Counted from the stretch's first letter, positions 54,150 to 63,948 are shown. The stretch: 64,000 nucleotides of DNA from JACKFB01 sp041389525 (GCA_041389525.1 JAWKRR010000031.1:22473-86472); one strand, 5' to 3'. The notes: generated by a model from the sequence alone, not told the origin. Made by a program: numbers and translations.

Positions 54150-54202
54150 GGGCTGAGGCCCGGAGGGCCCCAGGCGCGTCGAGGTGTCTCCGACACCCTC
54201 CC

Positions 54203-54245
54203 AGTCGCCAGCCGCGACTGCGCCCCCCAGACGCCAGCCGCGTCT
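54203..54245. terminator. Tandem covarying hairpins between convergent genes
   Basis: Two hairpins in a 26-base period: AGTCGC-CAGCC-GCGACT (54203-54219) and AGACGC-CAGCC-GCGTCT (54229-54245). Their stems differ by a compensatory pair, so the pairing is conserved. A third left arm (54255-54260) is unpaired. They lie between the stops of two convergent genes, as terminators would, but T-tracts are absent. Confidence 0.5.
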
Positions 54246-54274
54246 GAGCCCCCCAGACGCCACGGCCCCCCTCG

Positions 54275-55306
54275 CTACTCCGCGATGAGCTTCGCCATCA
54301 GCCGCACGGCCTCCATCTGCTCGGTCCCGACGATGAGCGTCCCTACCCGGGACTCCTTCCAGACCTGGAACTGGTCCCGGATGCGCTCGGGTGAGCCGAC
54401 CAGGTGGAACGCGTCGACCATGGCGTCGCTGACCGCCGCGACCGCCTCGGCTTTTTTGCCGTCCAGGTAGAGGTTCTGGATGTGGATGGCCTCGGCCTCG
54501 AAGCCGGCGCGGCGGACGTACTCGTTGTAGAAGTTCTTCGAGCGGGCGCCCATGCCGCCCACGTAGAGCGCCAGGGATTGGCGGAGCGGTAGGCGGCAGC
54601 GCTCGAGGTCGTCGCCGATGATGACCGCGACCGCCGGGGCGATGTCGAAGTCGGCCAGGGTCTTGCCGTCGGTGCGGAGCGCGAGGCCCTCTTTGAGGTT
54701 GTCCTCGATGACCTCGGGGAAGGCCGGGTTCATGCACGTCAGCAACACGCCGTCGGCCAATTCGCCAGCCAGCGCCTGACCTTTTGGGGCCATGGAGCCG
54801 GAGTAGATCGGCATGTCGGCGCGGCCGTGGAGGATGCTCTTGAGGGGCTTGCCGAGGCCCGCCGAGTCGGGGCCGTCGTAGGGGATGCGGTAGTGCTCGC
54901 CGTGGAACTCCAGGGCTTTCTCGCGCTTGAGGATGTCGCGGACGATGGTCAGGTACTCGCGCATCCAGGTCAGCGGCTTGTGCCAGGGGCGGCCGTGCCA
55001 GCCCTCGACCACCTGCGGTCCCGAGGTCCCCAGGCCGAGGATGAAACGCCCGCCCGAGAGCGCGTCCATGGTCATCGCCGTCATGGCCGTGTTGGCCGGC
55101 GAGCGCCCCGGAAGCTGCATGATCGCGGTGCCCAGCTTGATCTTCGTGGTCTGGGCGCCGATCCACGCCAGGGGGCTGACCGCGTCGGAGCCCCAGGCCT
55201 CCGCCGTCCACACCGAGTCGTAGCCGAGCCGCTCGGCCTCTTGGATGCGCGCGATATCCAGGCCCATCTGGGCGCCGCTATAGCCAACCGTCAGTCCGAG
55301 CCGCAT
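54275..55306 (-). CDS. LLM-class F420-dependent oxidoreductase
   Basis: A 343-aa TIM-barrel oxidoreductase of the luciferase-like monooxygenase class. MRLGLTVGYSGAQMGLDIAR with RIQEAERLGYDSVWTAEAWG, then TTKIKLGTAIMQLPGRSPAN and GGRFILGLGTSGPQVVEGWH are the usual family strands, and the sequence resembles F420-linked members. Likely uses reduced F420 on an unknown substrate. It faces the F420 reductase gene. Confidence 0.85.
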   Translation of the reverse strand: MRLGLTVGYSGAQMGLDIARIQEAERLGYDSVWTAEAWGSDAVSPLAWIGAQTTKIKLGTAIMQLPGRSPANTAMTAMTMDALSGGRFILGLGTSGPQVVEGWHGRPWHKPLTWMREYLTIVRDILKREKALEFHGEHYRIPYDGPDSAGLGKPLKSILHGRADMPIYSGSMAPKGQALAGELADGVLLTCMNPAFPEVIEDNLKEGLALRTDGKTLADFDIAPAVAVIIGDDLERCRLPLRQSLALYVGGMGARSKNFYNEYVRRAGFEAEAIHIQNLYLDGKKAEAVAAVSDAMVDAFHLVGSPERIRDQFQVWKESRVGTLIVGTEQMEAVRLMAKLIAE

Positions 55307-55449
55307 CGTCGACCTCCAAGTCCGTGGCGGGGCCGCATCGTACCCGATCGCGGGCCGGATTCCGCCACCCTGTGGTTGACCGGGCGGGGCGAACGCTTAG
55401 ACACTGCGCGGGCCAACCGCAGCGCGGACCGAACGCAGAGGAGCCAGCC

Positions 55450-56226
55450 ATGAGCGAGAAGCCAGTCGTCACCACCGCCCGTGAGGGGCACGTCCTCATC
55501 ATCACCATCGACCGCCCCGAGGCGCGCAACGCCATCAGCCCGGCGGTGGCCGCGGGGATCGAGGCGGCGATTGACGAACTGGAGGGCGACGACGCGCTGC
55601 GGGCGGCCGTGCTGACCGGCGCGGGCACTGTGTTTTGCGCGGGCGCCGACCTGCGCGAGATCGCGGCGGGGCGGGCGGCCGCGCTGTCGACGGAGCGCGG
55701 TGGCTTCGCGGGGCTGGTGCGGCGCAAGCACGACAAGCCCATCGTGGGGGCCGTGCAGGGCGACGCGCTGGCCGGCGGGTTCGAGGTGGCGCTGGGCTGC
55801 GATCTGCTGGTGTGCGCCGAGGGGATTCGCATGGGGCTGCCCGAGGTGAAGCGCTCGCTGGTGGCGCTGGCGGGCGGGCTGGTCGAGCTGCCGCGGCTCA
55901 TCGGCGAGAAGCTGGCGCTGGAGCTGGCGCTGACCGGCGACCCGACGACGCCGGAGCGGCTGCGCGACGCGGGGCTGGTCAACCGGGTGGTGCCGAAGGA
56001 CGAGGTGCTGGCGACCGCGCTGGCGCTGGCGGCGCGCATCGCCGAGAACGGCCCGCTGGCGGTCAAGGCGTCGCGGCGCATCATCACCGAGGGGCGCGAC
56101 CTGGACACGAACGCGCGCTGGGAGCACTCGTTCAAGTTGGGCTGGCCGGTCTTCGCGTCGGAGGACGCCAAGGAGGGCCCGACGGCCTTCCTCGAGAAGC
56201 GCGCGCCCGTGTGGAAGGGCCGCTGA
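55450..56226 (+). CDS. Enoyl-CoA hydratase/isomerase (crotonase) family
   Basis: A 258-aa crotonase. The oxyanion-hole region VFCAGADLREI and GAVQGDALAGGFEVALGCDL, the catalytic Glu pair in GGFEVA and GLPEVKRSLVALAGG, and the C-terminal helix are all present, so it is likely an active hydratase in fatty-acid or branched-chain degradation. The ATG at 55450 starts the mature family length; it is divergent from the LLM gene. Confidence 0.88.
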   Translation: MSEKPVVTTAREGHVLIITIDRPEARNAISPAVAAGIEAAIDELEGDDALRAAVLTGAGTVFCAGADLREIAAGRAAALSTERGGFAGLVRRKHDKPIVGAVQGDALAGGFEVALGCDLLVCAEGIRMGLPEVKRSLVALAGGLVELPRLIGEKLALELALTGDPTTPERLRDAGLVNRVVPKDEVLATALALAARIAENGPLAVKASRRIITEGRDLDTNARWEHSFKLGWPVFASEDAKEGPTAFLEKRAPVWKGR

Positions 56227-56302
56227 ATCGTCAGGCGCGGGCGGGGTATTTGTAAGCCTCGCGGCGCCTCGGGCACCCTGCAGATCGCCGAAGGAGATCC
56301 CC

Positions 56303-57004
56303 ATGCTACGCGCCATCATCATCGTCTGGGGCTTGGTCCTGCTCACCGCGCTGGGCGCCTGCGACGAGAGCAGCAAGTGCACCGCCGGCGAGACCAGCGC
56401 GTGTACCTGCGCCAACGGGAACTCGGGCGAGCGCACCTGCCGGTCGGACGGTGAGCTTGGGGCGTGCATCTGCGCCACCGTGACCTCCGACGTCGTCGTC
56501 ACGCCCGACGCCGCGGTGGCGGACAGCGACTGCGTGCCGAAGTGCGAGGGCTGGACCTGCGGCGACGACGGCTGCGGCGGCTCGTGCGGGACCTGCCCGG
56601 GCAATGACGACTGCCTCAACGGCGCCTGCACCGGGTGCGAGTCGTTTACCTGCTGCGACCTGCGCTTCTTGAACCCGGTCCCTGGGCTCACCGGCTTCGG
56701 CGGGGGCTGCACCGACGACCGAGATTGCGTCTTCCAGGAGTGCATGATGCCGGGCGACGACGGCAACACGACGAACTCGCTGTTCGGGTTCTGCACGCGG
56801 GGCTGCGACTGTAACGGTGCGGCGGCCAAGCTCTCGGACGCCGAGAAGGAGGACTACGTGTGCCTCTACCCGTCCGGGTTCGCGAGCGCCCACCACGTGG
56901 TGATCTACTGCAAGACACTTGAGGACTGCCTCAAGCGCGACTCCCGCTGGACCGCGTGCGGCACGGCGCCGGGCACCACCGCGAAAGTCTGCCTCGCTCA
57001 ATGA
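56303..57004 (+). CDS. Cysteine-rich lipoprotein
   Basis: A 233-aa lipoprotein with signal peptide MLRAIIIVWGLVLLTALGAC (lipobox LGAC). The mature part is rich in cysteines, including CEGWTCGDDGCGGSCGTCPG, a motif common in myxobacterial surface proteins, and probably disulfide-bonded. Function unknown. An AAGGAGA site precedes the ATG. Its stop overlaps the next gene's start (ATGA), so it is coupled to a SNF2 helicase, an unusual pairing. Confidence 0.8.
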   Translation: MLRAIIIVWGLVLLTALGACDESSKCTAGETSACTCANGNSGERTCRSDGELGACICATVTSDVVVTPDAAVADSDCVPKCEGWTCGDDGCGGSCGTCPGNDDCLNGACTGCESFTCCDLRFLNPVPGLTGFGGGCTDDRDCVFQECMMPGDDGNTTNSLFGFCTRGCDCNGAAAKLSDAEKEDYVCLYPSGFASAHHVVIYCKTLEDCLKRDSRWTACGTAPGTTAKVCLAQ

Positions 57005-59937
57005 GCGCAGCCGCGAACGCCCCAAACCCAGCCCTGGACGGTCTCTTCGACGCGATTCGGCGCGCCACGACGCCGGTGGACTGGTCCGCAGCGGTGAAGC
57101 TGGTGCGCGCCGGCGCGGTCGTGGGCGAGAGCGCCGACGACGAGGAGATCGAGCTCAAGGTCATGATGAGCGGGCGCGGCGTGATGGCGCTGCGGGTCTC
57201 GCTGTACCCGGAAGACGAGGAGTGGTCCTGCGACTGCGACACGCGGGCGGCCTGCTGCCAGCACGTCGCCGCCTGCATTATTGCGATGCGACAGGCCGGC
57301 GAGGAGGGGCTGGAGCTTCCGGTGAGCGACCTGGAGGTCGGGCACGTGCGGTACGTGCTGCGGCGCACCGAGCGCGGGCTGGAGCTTCAGCGCAGCGTGG
57401 TGGTGGATGGCCGGGTCTCGCCGCTGCAGGTCTCGCTGACGGCGGCGGCCGCTGGACACGCGCCCGCGCCGCCGGTGGCCATCGGGCCCCACGACCTGGA
57501 CGTGGAGGACGCGCTGGGTCTGCGGGCCCACGGGCGCATCGCGCGCGAGCAGATGCCGCGGATCTTGCGGGCGCTGGCCTCGTGCGGGGACGTGCGGCTG
57601 GACGACGAGCCGATCCGGTGCTCGCCGCTGCTGGTGATGCCGGTGGTGCAGGTGGCCGAGCAGGGCGACGGCTTCCTGGTGACGGCGCTGCCCGACCCCG
57701 GCGTCGAGGAGGTCTTCGCCAACGGCGCCGTGCGGCTCGGCGACCAGGTGCGGCCCATCGGGGATCCGGGCGTCGCGCGCGAGCTGATGTGGGCGCTGTC
57801 GAAGGGCAAGAGCTACGGGCCGGCCGAGGTGCCCGAGCTGGTGACCGAGGTGCTGCCCGAGCTGCGGCGGCGGCTGAAGGTCGAGATGCTTACCAAGCGG
57901 CTGCCCGGGGTGTGCGACGAGCCGCCGCGGGTGGTGGTCGAGACGGGGACCGAGGGCGACCGGCTGGTGGTGACGGCGCACATCGTCTACGGCGAGCCCG
58001 AGGTCGCGCGGGTCAGCGACGGCGTGCTGCAGGTGCACGGGCGCGCGGTGCCGGCGCGGGATGAGGGGGCCGAAGAGAAGCTGGCGCGGGAGCTGCGGTC
58101 CGATCTCGGGCTGGTGAGCGGGGCGCCGGCGGTGCTGGACGGCGAGGACGCGGTGCGCTTCGCGTCGAAGCTGAAGACGTGGCGGCGCGGGGTGATCTCG
58201 GGCGACGCGCAGGAGGCGTTTACGCTGGCGCCGCCGCTGTCGCCGGACCTGGGGCTCGGCGAGGGCGACGCGGGCTTCGAGCTGGCCTTTCGGTCGGAGG
58301 GTGGGAGCGCGGACCCGGGGCGCGTGCTGGCGGCGTGGCAGCGCGGGTCGAGCTTGGCGCCGCTGGACGGGGGGGGCTGGGCTCCGATTCCCCTGGAGTG
58401 GCTTGGGAAATACGGGCACCTGGTGGCGGACCTGCTGGAGGCGCGGGCCGCGGACGGGACGCTGCCGCGGGCGGTGCTGCCGGACCTCGCGAGGCTGTGC
58501 GACGCCCACGACGCGCCGCGGCCGGCGGCCTTGGGCGAGCTTCAGCAGCTCGTCGACGGCTTCGACGGGCTGCTCGACGCGCCGCTGCCCGAGGACCTGA
58601 CGGCGACCCTGCGGAGCTACCAGAAGCAAGGCGTGGACTGGCTCTGCTTCATGCGGGACGCGGGGCTGGGCGCCCTGCTGGCCGACGACATGGGCCTTGG
58701 CAAGACGCTGCAGACCCTGGCGGTCATCCGCGGGCGCACGCTTGTCGTCGCGCCGACCAGCGTGCTGCACTCGTGGCGGGGCGAGGCCGAGCGCTTCCGC
58801 CCGGGGCTCAAGACCAGCGTCTACCACGGCCCGAACCGCGCCCTGGACCCGGACGCGGACCTGATCCTCACGACCTACGCCATCTTGCGGATGGACGCGG
58901 AGCTGCTGGCGGCCGAGCGCTGGGACATGATCGTATTGGACGAGGCGCAGGCCATCAAGAACCCGGAGAGCCAGGTGACGCGCGCCGCGTGGCGACTGGA
59001 CGCCGGCTTCAAGCTGACGCTGACCGGCACGCCGGTCGAGAACCGCCTCGACGAGCTGTGGAGCCAGTTCCAGTTCATCGCGCCGGGGCTCTTGGGCAGC
59101 CGGAAGTCCTTTCAAGACCGCACGGTGCGGCCCATCGCCGAGGGGCTGGCGGGCGCGGCGGGGCGGCTACGCACGCGCATCCGCCCCTTCATCCTCCGGC
59201 GCCTCAAGCGCGACGTGGCCAAAGAGCTGCCGCCGCGCACCGAGGTGGTCCTGCGGGTCGAGCTGAGCGACGCAGAGCGCCGCGTGTACGACGCGATCCG
59301 GGCCGCGACCCAGCAGGACATCACCGATCGCCTCGGCCACGGCGGCAACCCGCTGCAGGCGCTCGAGGCCCTGATGCGCCTGCGACAGGCCGCCTGCCAC
59401 TCGGCCCTCATCCCCGGACAGCACGCCACCGGCTCGTCAAAGATCGACCTGCTGGTAGAACAGCTCGACGAGGCGGTCTCCGAAGGCCACAAGGCGCTGG
59501 TCTTCTCGCAGTGGACCTCCTACCTCGACCTGGTCGAGCCGCACCTGGAGGCCGCCGGCCTGCCCTTCTGCCGCCTGGACGGCTCGACGCGGGACCGCCA
59601 GGCCGTGGTCGACACCTTCCAGGATGACGCCGGCCCGCCCGTGATGCTGCTCTCGCTCAAAGCCGGCGGCACCGGGCTGACCCTGACGGCCGCCGACCAC
59701 GTCTTCTTGCTGGACCCGTGGTGGAACCCCGCCGTCGAGGACCAGGCCGCCGACCGCGCCCACCGAATCGGCCAGGATCGCCCCGTGCTGGTGCACCGGC
59801 TGGTGGCCGAGAACACGGTCGAGGAGCGCATCTTGGCGCTCCAGGCGAGCAAGCGCGCCCTGGCCGACGCCGCGCTCGAGGGTGCAGACCGCGCCGCCGC
59901 GCTCACCCGCGACGATCTGCTGGCGCTGCTCGCCTGA
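57001..59937 (+). CDS. SWIM zinc finger/SNF2-family ATPase (DEAD-like helicase)
   Basis: A 978-aa protein. Residues 74-92 hold a SWIM zinc finger (WSCDCDTRAACCQHVAACI; C77, C79, C86, H88); a long middle region follows, and the C-terminal 430 residues are a complete SNF2 ATPase: RSYQKQGVDWLCFMRD, Walker A DDMGLGKT (about 562), DEAQ (about 647), LTGTPVENRLDELW, LMRLRQAACH, VFSQWT, LSLKAGGTGLTLTAADHVFL and DRAHRIGQ. Such enzymes remodel nucleoprotein or act in DNA repair. Starts as ATGA on the stop of the preceding lipoprotein gene. Confidence 0.9.
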   Translation: MSAAANAPNPALDGLFDAIRRATTPVDWSAAVKLVRAGAVVGESADDEEIELKVMMSGRGVMALRVSLYPEDEEWSCDCDTRAACCQHVAACIIAMRQAGEEGLELPVSDLEVGHVRYVLRRTERGLELQRSVVVDGRVSPLQVSLTAAAAGHAPAPPVAIGPHDLDVEDALGLRAHGRIAREQMPRILRALASCGDVRLDDEPIRCSPLLVMPVVQVAEQGDGFLVTALPDPGVEEVFANGAVRLGDQVRPIGDPGVARELMWALSKGKSYGPAEVPELVTEVLPELRRRLKVEMLTKRLPGVCDEPPRVVVETGTEGDRLVVTAHIVYGEPEVARVSDGVLQVHGRAVPARDEGAEEKLARELRSDLGLVSGAPAVLDGEDAVRFASKLKTWRRGVISGDAQEAFTLAPPLSPDLGLGEGDAGFELAFRSEGGSADPGRVLAAWQRGSSLAPLDGGGWAPIPLEWLGKYGHLVADLLEARAADGTLPRAVLPDLARLCDAHDAPRPAALGELQQLVDGFDGLLDAPLPEDLTATLRSYQKQGVDWLCFMRDAGLGALLADDMGLGKTLQTLAVIRGRTLVVAPTSVLHSWRGEAERFRPGLKTSVYHGPNRALDPDADLILTTYAILRMDAELLAAERWDMIVLDEAQAIKNPESQVTRAAWRLDAGFKLTLTGTPVENRLDELWSQFQFIAPGLLGSRKSFQDRTVRPIAEGLAGAAGRLRTRIRPFILRRLKRDVAKELPPRTEVVLRVELSDAERRVYDAIRAATQQDITDRLGHGGNPLQALEALMRLRQAACHSALIPGQHATGSSKIDLLVEQLDEAVSEGHKALVFSQWTSYLDLVEPHLEAAGLPFCRLDGSTRDRQAVVDTFQDDAGPPVMLLSLKAGGTGLTLTAADHVFLLDPWWNPAVEDQAADRAHRIGQDRPVLVHRLVAENTVEERILALQASKRALADAALEGADRAAALTRDDLLALLA

Positions 59938-60120
59938 TCTTCACGCCGTGTAGAGCTTTTTCACACTCGCGCCGGGCCGCCGCGCACAGGCTCTCCCCGC
60001 GCCCGCACGCCCAGCGCGCCTCCCGAGGCCTGGCACAGTTGTTGCGTTGGTCTCTGTGCCTAAGGTCCCCGACCAGGGTCTGGCCCCGAGGTCTGGACGC
60101 GCTTCTACGAGGTGGTTGTG

Positions 60121-62385
60121 ATGCGACGGATGACGGCGTGCGTGTATGGCTTGGCGATGGGGCTGCTGCTGACGGCCTGCGGCGACGGTGGCGGCACCGC
60201 GAACACCCCGGGAGATCCTGGGGATCCGGTCAAGCCCGGCGTCATCGGGGTGCGGCCCGCCGACGAAGCCCTGGCGACCAGCTACCAAGCGGTCCTCAGC
60301 GGGCTCGACGCCATGACCCTCGACGACTTCATGGCCCAGTACACGCCGAAGGACGCCCCGGTCGCCTCGCCGCTCAGCTACGACCCGACCGACTCGACGT
60401 GGTTCGACCTGGTCGAGAAGGAGCTGGACCTGAACGCCGCCGAGCGCCAGCGCATCGTGGACCAGGGCTTCATGGTCTCCGAGCGCCTCACCTTCCCGAC
60501 CTTCGGCGAGGCCCTCATCGAGGTTTACGCCCGAGATCTGCCGATCCTCGTGACCACCGACATGGTGCTGCAGGCGCTGCACGCCTCCTACGACGAGATC
60601 CTGCTCACCCTCGAACAGGGCGTCCTCTCCTCGCAGATCGACGCGGTGCTCAGCGGCGCCCACGACGCCCTGGCCGGGCTGGACCTCGGCCCCACCGCGC
60701 TGGCCCAGGACGCCGCGCGCGACGCGGACTTCTACCTGACCGTCGCCCGCAGCCTGCTCGCGGGTGCGCCGGTGCCGTCGAAGGGCGGCGGGGCCGTGGA
60801 CGCCGACGTGACGCGCTTCCTCGAGGCCGTCGCGGCGGAGCAGTTCAGCGAGGTCACCGTCTTCGGGACCAAGCGAAAGATGGACTTCAGCCAGTTCAAG
60901 CCGCGCGGCCACTATGAAGGCATCCCCGAGCTCGAGCGCTACTTCCAGGCCATGATGTGGCTGGGCCGCGTCGACTTCCGCTTCATGGAGCAGGACGAGC
61001 TGACCGGCGAGTGGCTCTTTCACCACCGCCAGCTTGTCGGCGCCCACATCCTCGCCGCCGCCGTGGACGCCAGCGGCACCATGGGCCAGTGGAGCTCGGC
61101 CGACGACCTGCTCGCCCTGATGGTCGGGCCGGTGGACTACATCGATTTCCGCGGTCTGGGCCGGATGGCGACCGACGAGGGCTTCACGACGCCGGCCGAC
61201 GTGGCCGCGCTGGGTGCGACGCAGATCGACGCGCTGGCGAAGCTGCTGCTGCGCGGCGACTACGGCGAGCAGCGCATCAACAGCCACTGGCTCTCGACCA
61301 ACCCCTACGCGTCGGAGCCGACGCCCCTGCCGCCCAGCTTCGCCCTGCTCGGCCAGCGCTTCGTCGTCGACAGCCACGTCTTCTCAAACGTCGTCTACGA
61401 CCGCGTCATCGTCGACGGCAAGAAGATCCCGCGCGTGCTGCCGAACCCGCTCGACGCCCTCTTCGTGCTGGGCCAGGACCAAGCGCTGCCGCACCTCGCC
61501 GACGAGCTGAACCGCTTCCCCTACCACGGCAACCTGCACGCCCTGCGCTACCTGGTCGACGCCTACGAGCCCGAGTTCTGGACCTCCAACGTCTACAACC
61601 TGTGGCTGTCGGCCCTGCGCACGCTCAACGCGCCGACCACCGACACCGCCTTCCCCGAGCCCATGCGCTCGCCGGCGTGGCGCGACCGCGTGCTGAACAC
61701 CCAGCTCGGCTCGTGGGCCCAGCTCCGCCATGACACGCTGCTCTACGCGAAGCAGTCCTACACCGGCGGCGTGACCTGCGAGCACCCCGACGGCTACGTC
61801 GAGCCCTACCCGGCCTTCTTCGCGCGCGTCGGCGACGTCGGCGCGCTGGTGGCCCAGACCCTGGCGAACGTCCCCAACAGCAACTCCTGGGAGGCGAAGC
61901 GCATCTCCACCTTCTTCGCGAACTGGACCACGGTCATGGCGAAGCTCGAGGCCATGGCCACCAAGAGCCTCCAGGGCGAGGCCTACACCGCCGACGAGAT
62001 CGCCTTTTTGCAAGGCACCATCAGCGCGGAGCCGGGCTGCGGCGCGCCGGTCTACTCGGGCTGGTACCCCACGCTCTACTTCGCGGGCGCCGAGGCGGTG
62101 TCGGACTACAAGCCCACCATGGCCGACGTCCACACCAACCCGAACTCCGGCCCCCTGCCCGGCCCGAACGTGCTGCACGTGGGCACCGGCAACGTGCAGC
62201 TCATGGTGCTGACGGCCGAGACCTGCGAGGGCCCCGAGGCTTACGTCGGCCCGGTGTTCACCTACTACGAGCTCGACGTGCCCGAGATCCGGCGCGTCCC
62301 CGACTCCGAGTGGGGCAAGATGCTCATCGAGGGCAACGAGCCCGCGCGCCCCGCGTGGACCTCCAGCTTCGTGGTCGCCAACTGA
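60121..62385 (+). CDS. DUF3160-domain lipoprotein
   Basis: A 754-aa lipoprotein: signal peptide ending LLLTAC (lipobox), short Gly/Pro linker, then a DUF3160 domain with FMVSERLTFPTFGEALIEVY, RDLPILVTTDMVLQALHASYDE and the later FYLTVARSLLAGAP, WLGRVDFRF, ILAAAVDASG segments. DUF3160 is frequent in myxobacteria and archaea; its function is unknown. The ATG at 60121 is preferred over the GTG at 60112. Ends with ARPAWTSSFVVAN. Confidence 0.85.
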   Translation: MRRMTACVYGLAMGLLLTACGDGGGTANTPGDPGDPVKPGVIGVRPADEALATSYQAVLSGLDAMTLDDFMAQYTPKDAPVASPLSYDPTDSTWFDLVEKELDLNAAERQRIVDQGFMVSERLTFPTFGEALIEVYARDLPILVTTDMVLQALHASYDEILLTLEQGVLSSQIDAVLSGAHDALAGLDLGPTALAQDAARDADFYLTVARSLLAGAPVPSKGGGAVDADVTRFLEAVAAEQFSEVTVFGTKRKMDFSQFKPRGHYEGIPELERYFQAMMWLGRVDFRFMEQDELTGEWLFHHRQLVGAHILAAAVDASGTMGQWSSADDLLALMVGPVDYIDFRGLGRMATDEGFTTPADVAALGATQIDALAKLLLRGDYGEQRINSHWLSTNPYASEPTPLPPSFALLGQRFVVDSHVFSNVVYDRVIVDGKKIPRVLPNPLDALFVLGQDQALPHLADELNRFPYHGNLHALRYLVDAYEPEFWTSNVYNLWLSALRTLNAPTTDTAFPEPMRSPAWRDRVLNTQLGSWAQLRHDTLLYAKQSYTGGVTCEHPDGYVEPYPAFFARVGDVGALVAQTLANVPNSNSWEAKRISTFFANWTTVMAKLEAMATKSLQGEAYTADEIAFLQGTISAEPGCGAPVYSGWYPTLYFAGAEAVSDYKPTMADVHTNPNSGPLPGPNVLHVGTGNVQLMVLTAETCEGPEAYVGPVFTYYELDVPEIRRVPDSEWGKMLIEGNEPARPAWTSSFVVAN

Positions 62386-62500
62386 GCGCGGTGGCGCGGC
62401 CAGCTGAGCCCGCCACAATTCCCTCGCCCGCCTCGGCGACCGCTCCTATAGTCACCCGCGCAGAGTCACCCGTCGTCGTCTCTGCGGGACTCTGCGTGGT

Positions 62501-62965
62501 GTGACCTTGCTACGCTTCCACCGCCTTCAGTGGCTCTTCGGGGCGCTGGTCATCGTCGTCTACACCGCGGTCTCGTTTCGCGTAGGCGCCGTCTTTCCGT
62601 TCTACGACTTCCCCATGTTCTCGCGGATGACCGAGTCGCGCGGTCGCGCCTTCGCCCGCACCCCGGATGGCGCCGTCGAGACCGTCGACACGTTCGACGC
62701 GTGGTACTGCCCCGATCTCGAGCGGGCGCTCCTCATGGATAGCCCCTGCGGGCTGCCGCAGACCTGGTACTTCGACGAGCTGCTGGGCGTCGGCAACGTC
62801 CTCGTCTACCTGCGCAGCAACAGCAGCGACCACGCGGTGGGCGAGCCGGTCGAGGTGATCTTCCGCGCCTGGCTCTCCCAGGACGACGAGGTGGACTCAG
62901 CCCCCGTGGACTGCCCGATCATGCAGTGCAACGCGCGCCGCCGACCCGGTAAGAGCGCGCCATGA
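62501..62965 (+). CDS. Small membrane-anchored hypothetical protein
   Basis: A 154-aa protein with one N-terminal membrane helix (LQWLFGALVIVVYTAVSF) and an extracytoplasmic part with Cys residues (WYCPDLERAL, DSPCGLPQTWYFDEL, VDCPIMQC). Starts at GTG 62501; overlaps the following gene as ATGA, so they act together. Not recognised as a named family. Confidence 0.65.
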   Translation: MTLLRFHRLQWLFGALVIVVYTAVSFRVGAVFPFYDFPMFSRMTESRGRAFARTPDGAVETVDTFDAWYCPDLERALLMDSPCGLPQTWYFDELLGVGNVLVYLRSNSSDHAVGEPVEVIFRAWLSQDDEVDSAPVDCPIMQCNARRRPGKSAP

Positions 62966-63948
62966 TGAACGAGGCGACCACCACGCTTTGGCGCCGCGCC
63001 ATCGCCTTCATCGTCGTGACGAACTCGCTGCAACTGCTCACGCAGGCCTGGCCGGGCGACGTGAAGGCCCTGCTCGCCGTGGCGGGGCTGGCGGCCGTGG
63101 GCGGCGCGGTCGTGTCCATGCGGCGCGTCGCTCATCCCCTGTGGATGGGGCTCTCCCTGGTCGGCCTCGCCGCCGTCCACGAGCTTTACCGCGCGACGGT
63201 CGGGAACTACGACGACCAGATCTTCCAGACCGCGGCGGCCGGCGCGGGCTGGCTTGCTGGCGCTGGGTTCGCCGCGCTGGCCGTGGCCCGCGACGACGCC
63301 GGGCCGCGCCGTCAGGCGATCGAGTCCATGGCGGCGACAGGCGCGGCCGCCGGCCTCGGCGCCGCCTACCTCTGCGCCGGCCTCTCCAAGCTCGTCGAGT
63401 CCGGCTCGGGCTACTGGATCGACCCGACGTGGCTGCGCCTCATCGCCCTGGAGCACCAGCCCCCAGACATGGGCGCCCTGCGCGCCTGGCTCTTCGACTT
63501 CGCCGTCCACGACGCCCGCTTCGCCACCCTCGGCTCGACCTTCACCATCATCTCAGAGGTCGCCGCCGTGCTGCTCCCGTTCGGGCGCTGGCCACGCATG
63601 ATCGGCGGGGCTGGCCTCATCTTTCTGCACGTCGGCATCTGGATCTTCACCGACATCGTGTTCATCTCGGGCTTCACGCTCTTGGTGGTCTTCAGCTTCG
63701 ACTGGCCCGCCCTGGTCGCGCGGCTGCGCGGCCGCCCGGTCAGCCCGCCACCGCCCGAGCCCGCCGTGCGCTTGCGGCCAAGCCACCTCGCGCTGCTGGT
63801 CGTGGTCGCCGCGACCGTGACCAGCGTGCTCTGGGCCCTCCCCATCGAGCGCCGCCTCCACGCGGCCCCCCTCGACGGCGCCGGCGAGAACCGCCCTCCC
63901 GGCGCTCCAGCACCGCCCCCCGCGCCCCACGTCGACTCGGCCCCCTGA
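62962..63948 (+). CDS. Multi-pass membrane protein (HTTM/DoxX-like)
   Basis: A 328-aa membrane protein with about eight helices and no signal peptide, including AAYLCAGLSKLVESGSGYWI, LGSTFTIISEVAAVLLPF and MIGGAGLIFLHVGIWIFTDIV. The layout resembles HTTM (horizontally transferred transmembrane) domain proteins of the vitamin-K carboxylase-like group, though I cannot confirm it. The C-terminal tail is Pro-rich. It is translationally coupled to the small membrane protein before it. Confidence 0.65.
   Translation: MMNEATTTLWRRAIAFIVVTNSLQLLTQAWPGDVKALLAVAGLAAVGGAVVSMRRVAHPLWMGLSLVGLAAVHELYRATVGNYDDQIFQTAAAGAGWLAGAGFAALAVARDDAGPRRQAIESMAATGAAAGLGAAYLCAGLSKLVESGSGYWIDPTWLRLIALEHQPPDMGALRAWLFDFAVHDARFATLGSTFTIISEVAAVLLPFGRWPRMIGGAGLIFLHVGIWIFTDIVFISGFTLLVVFSFDWPALVARLRGRPVSPPPPEPAVRLRPSHLALLVVVAATVTSVLWALPIERRLHAAPLDGAGENRPPGAPAPPPAPHVDSAP

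Noticed and set aside
62465..62500. CTCTGCGGGACTCTGCGTGG sequence before the small membrane protein gene
   Set aside because: Looks like a common dispersed repeat fragment, but there is only one copy here and nothing further supports it.
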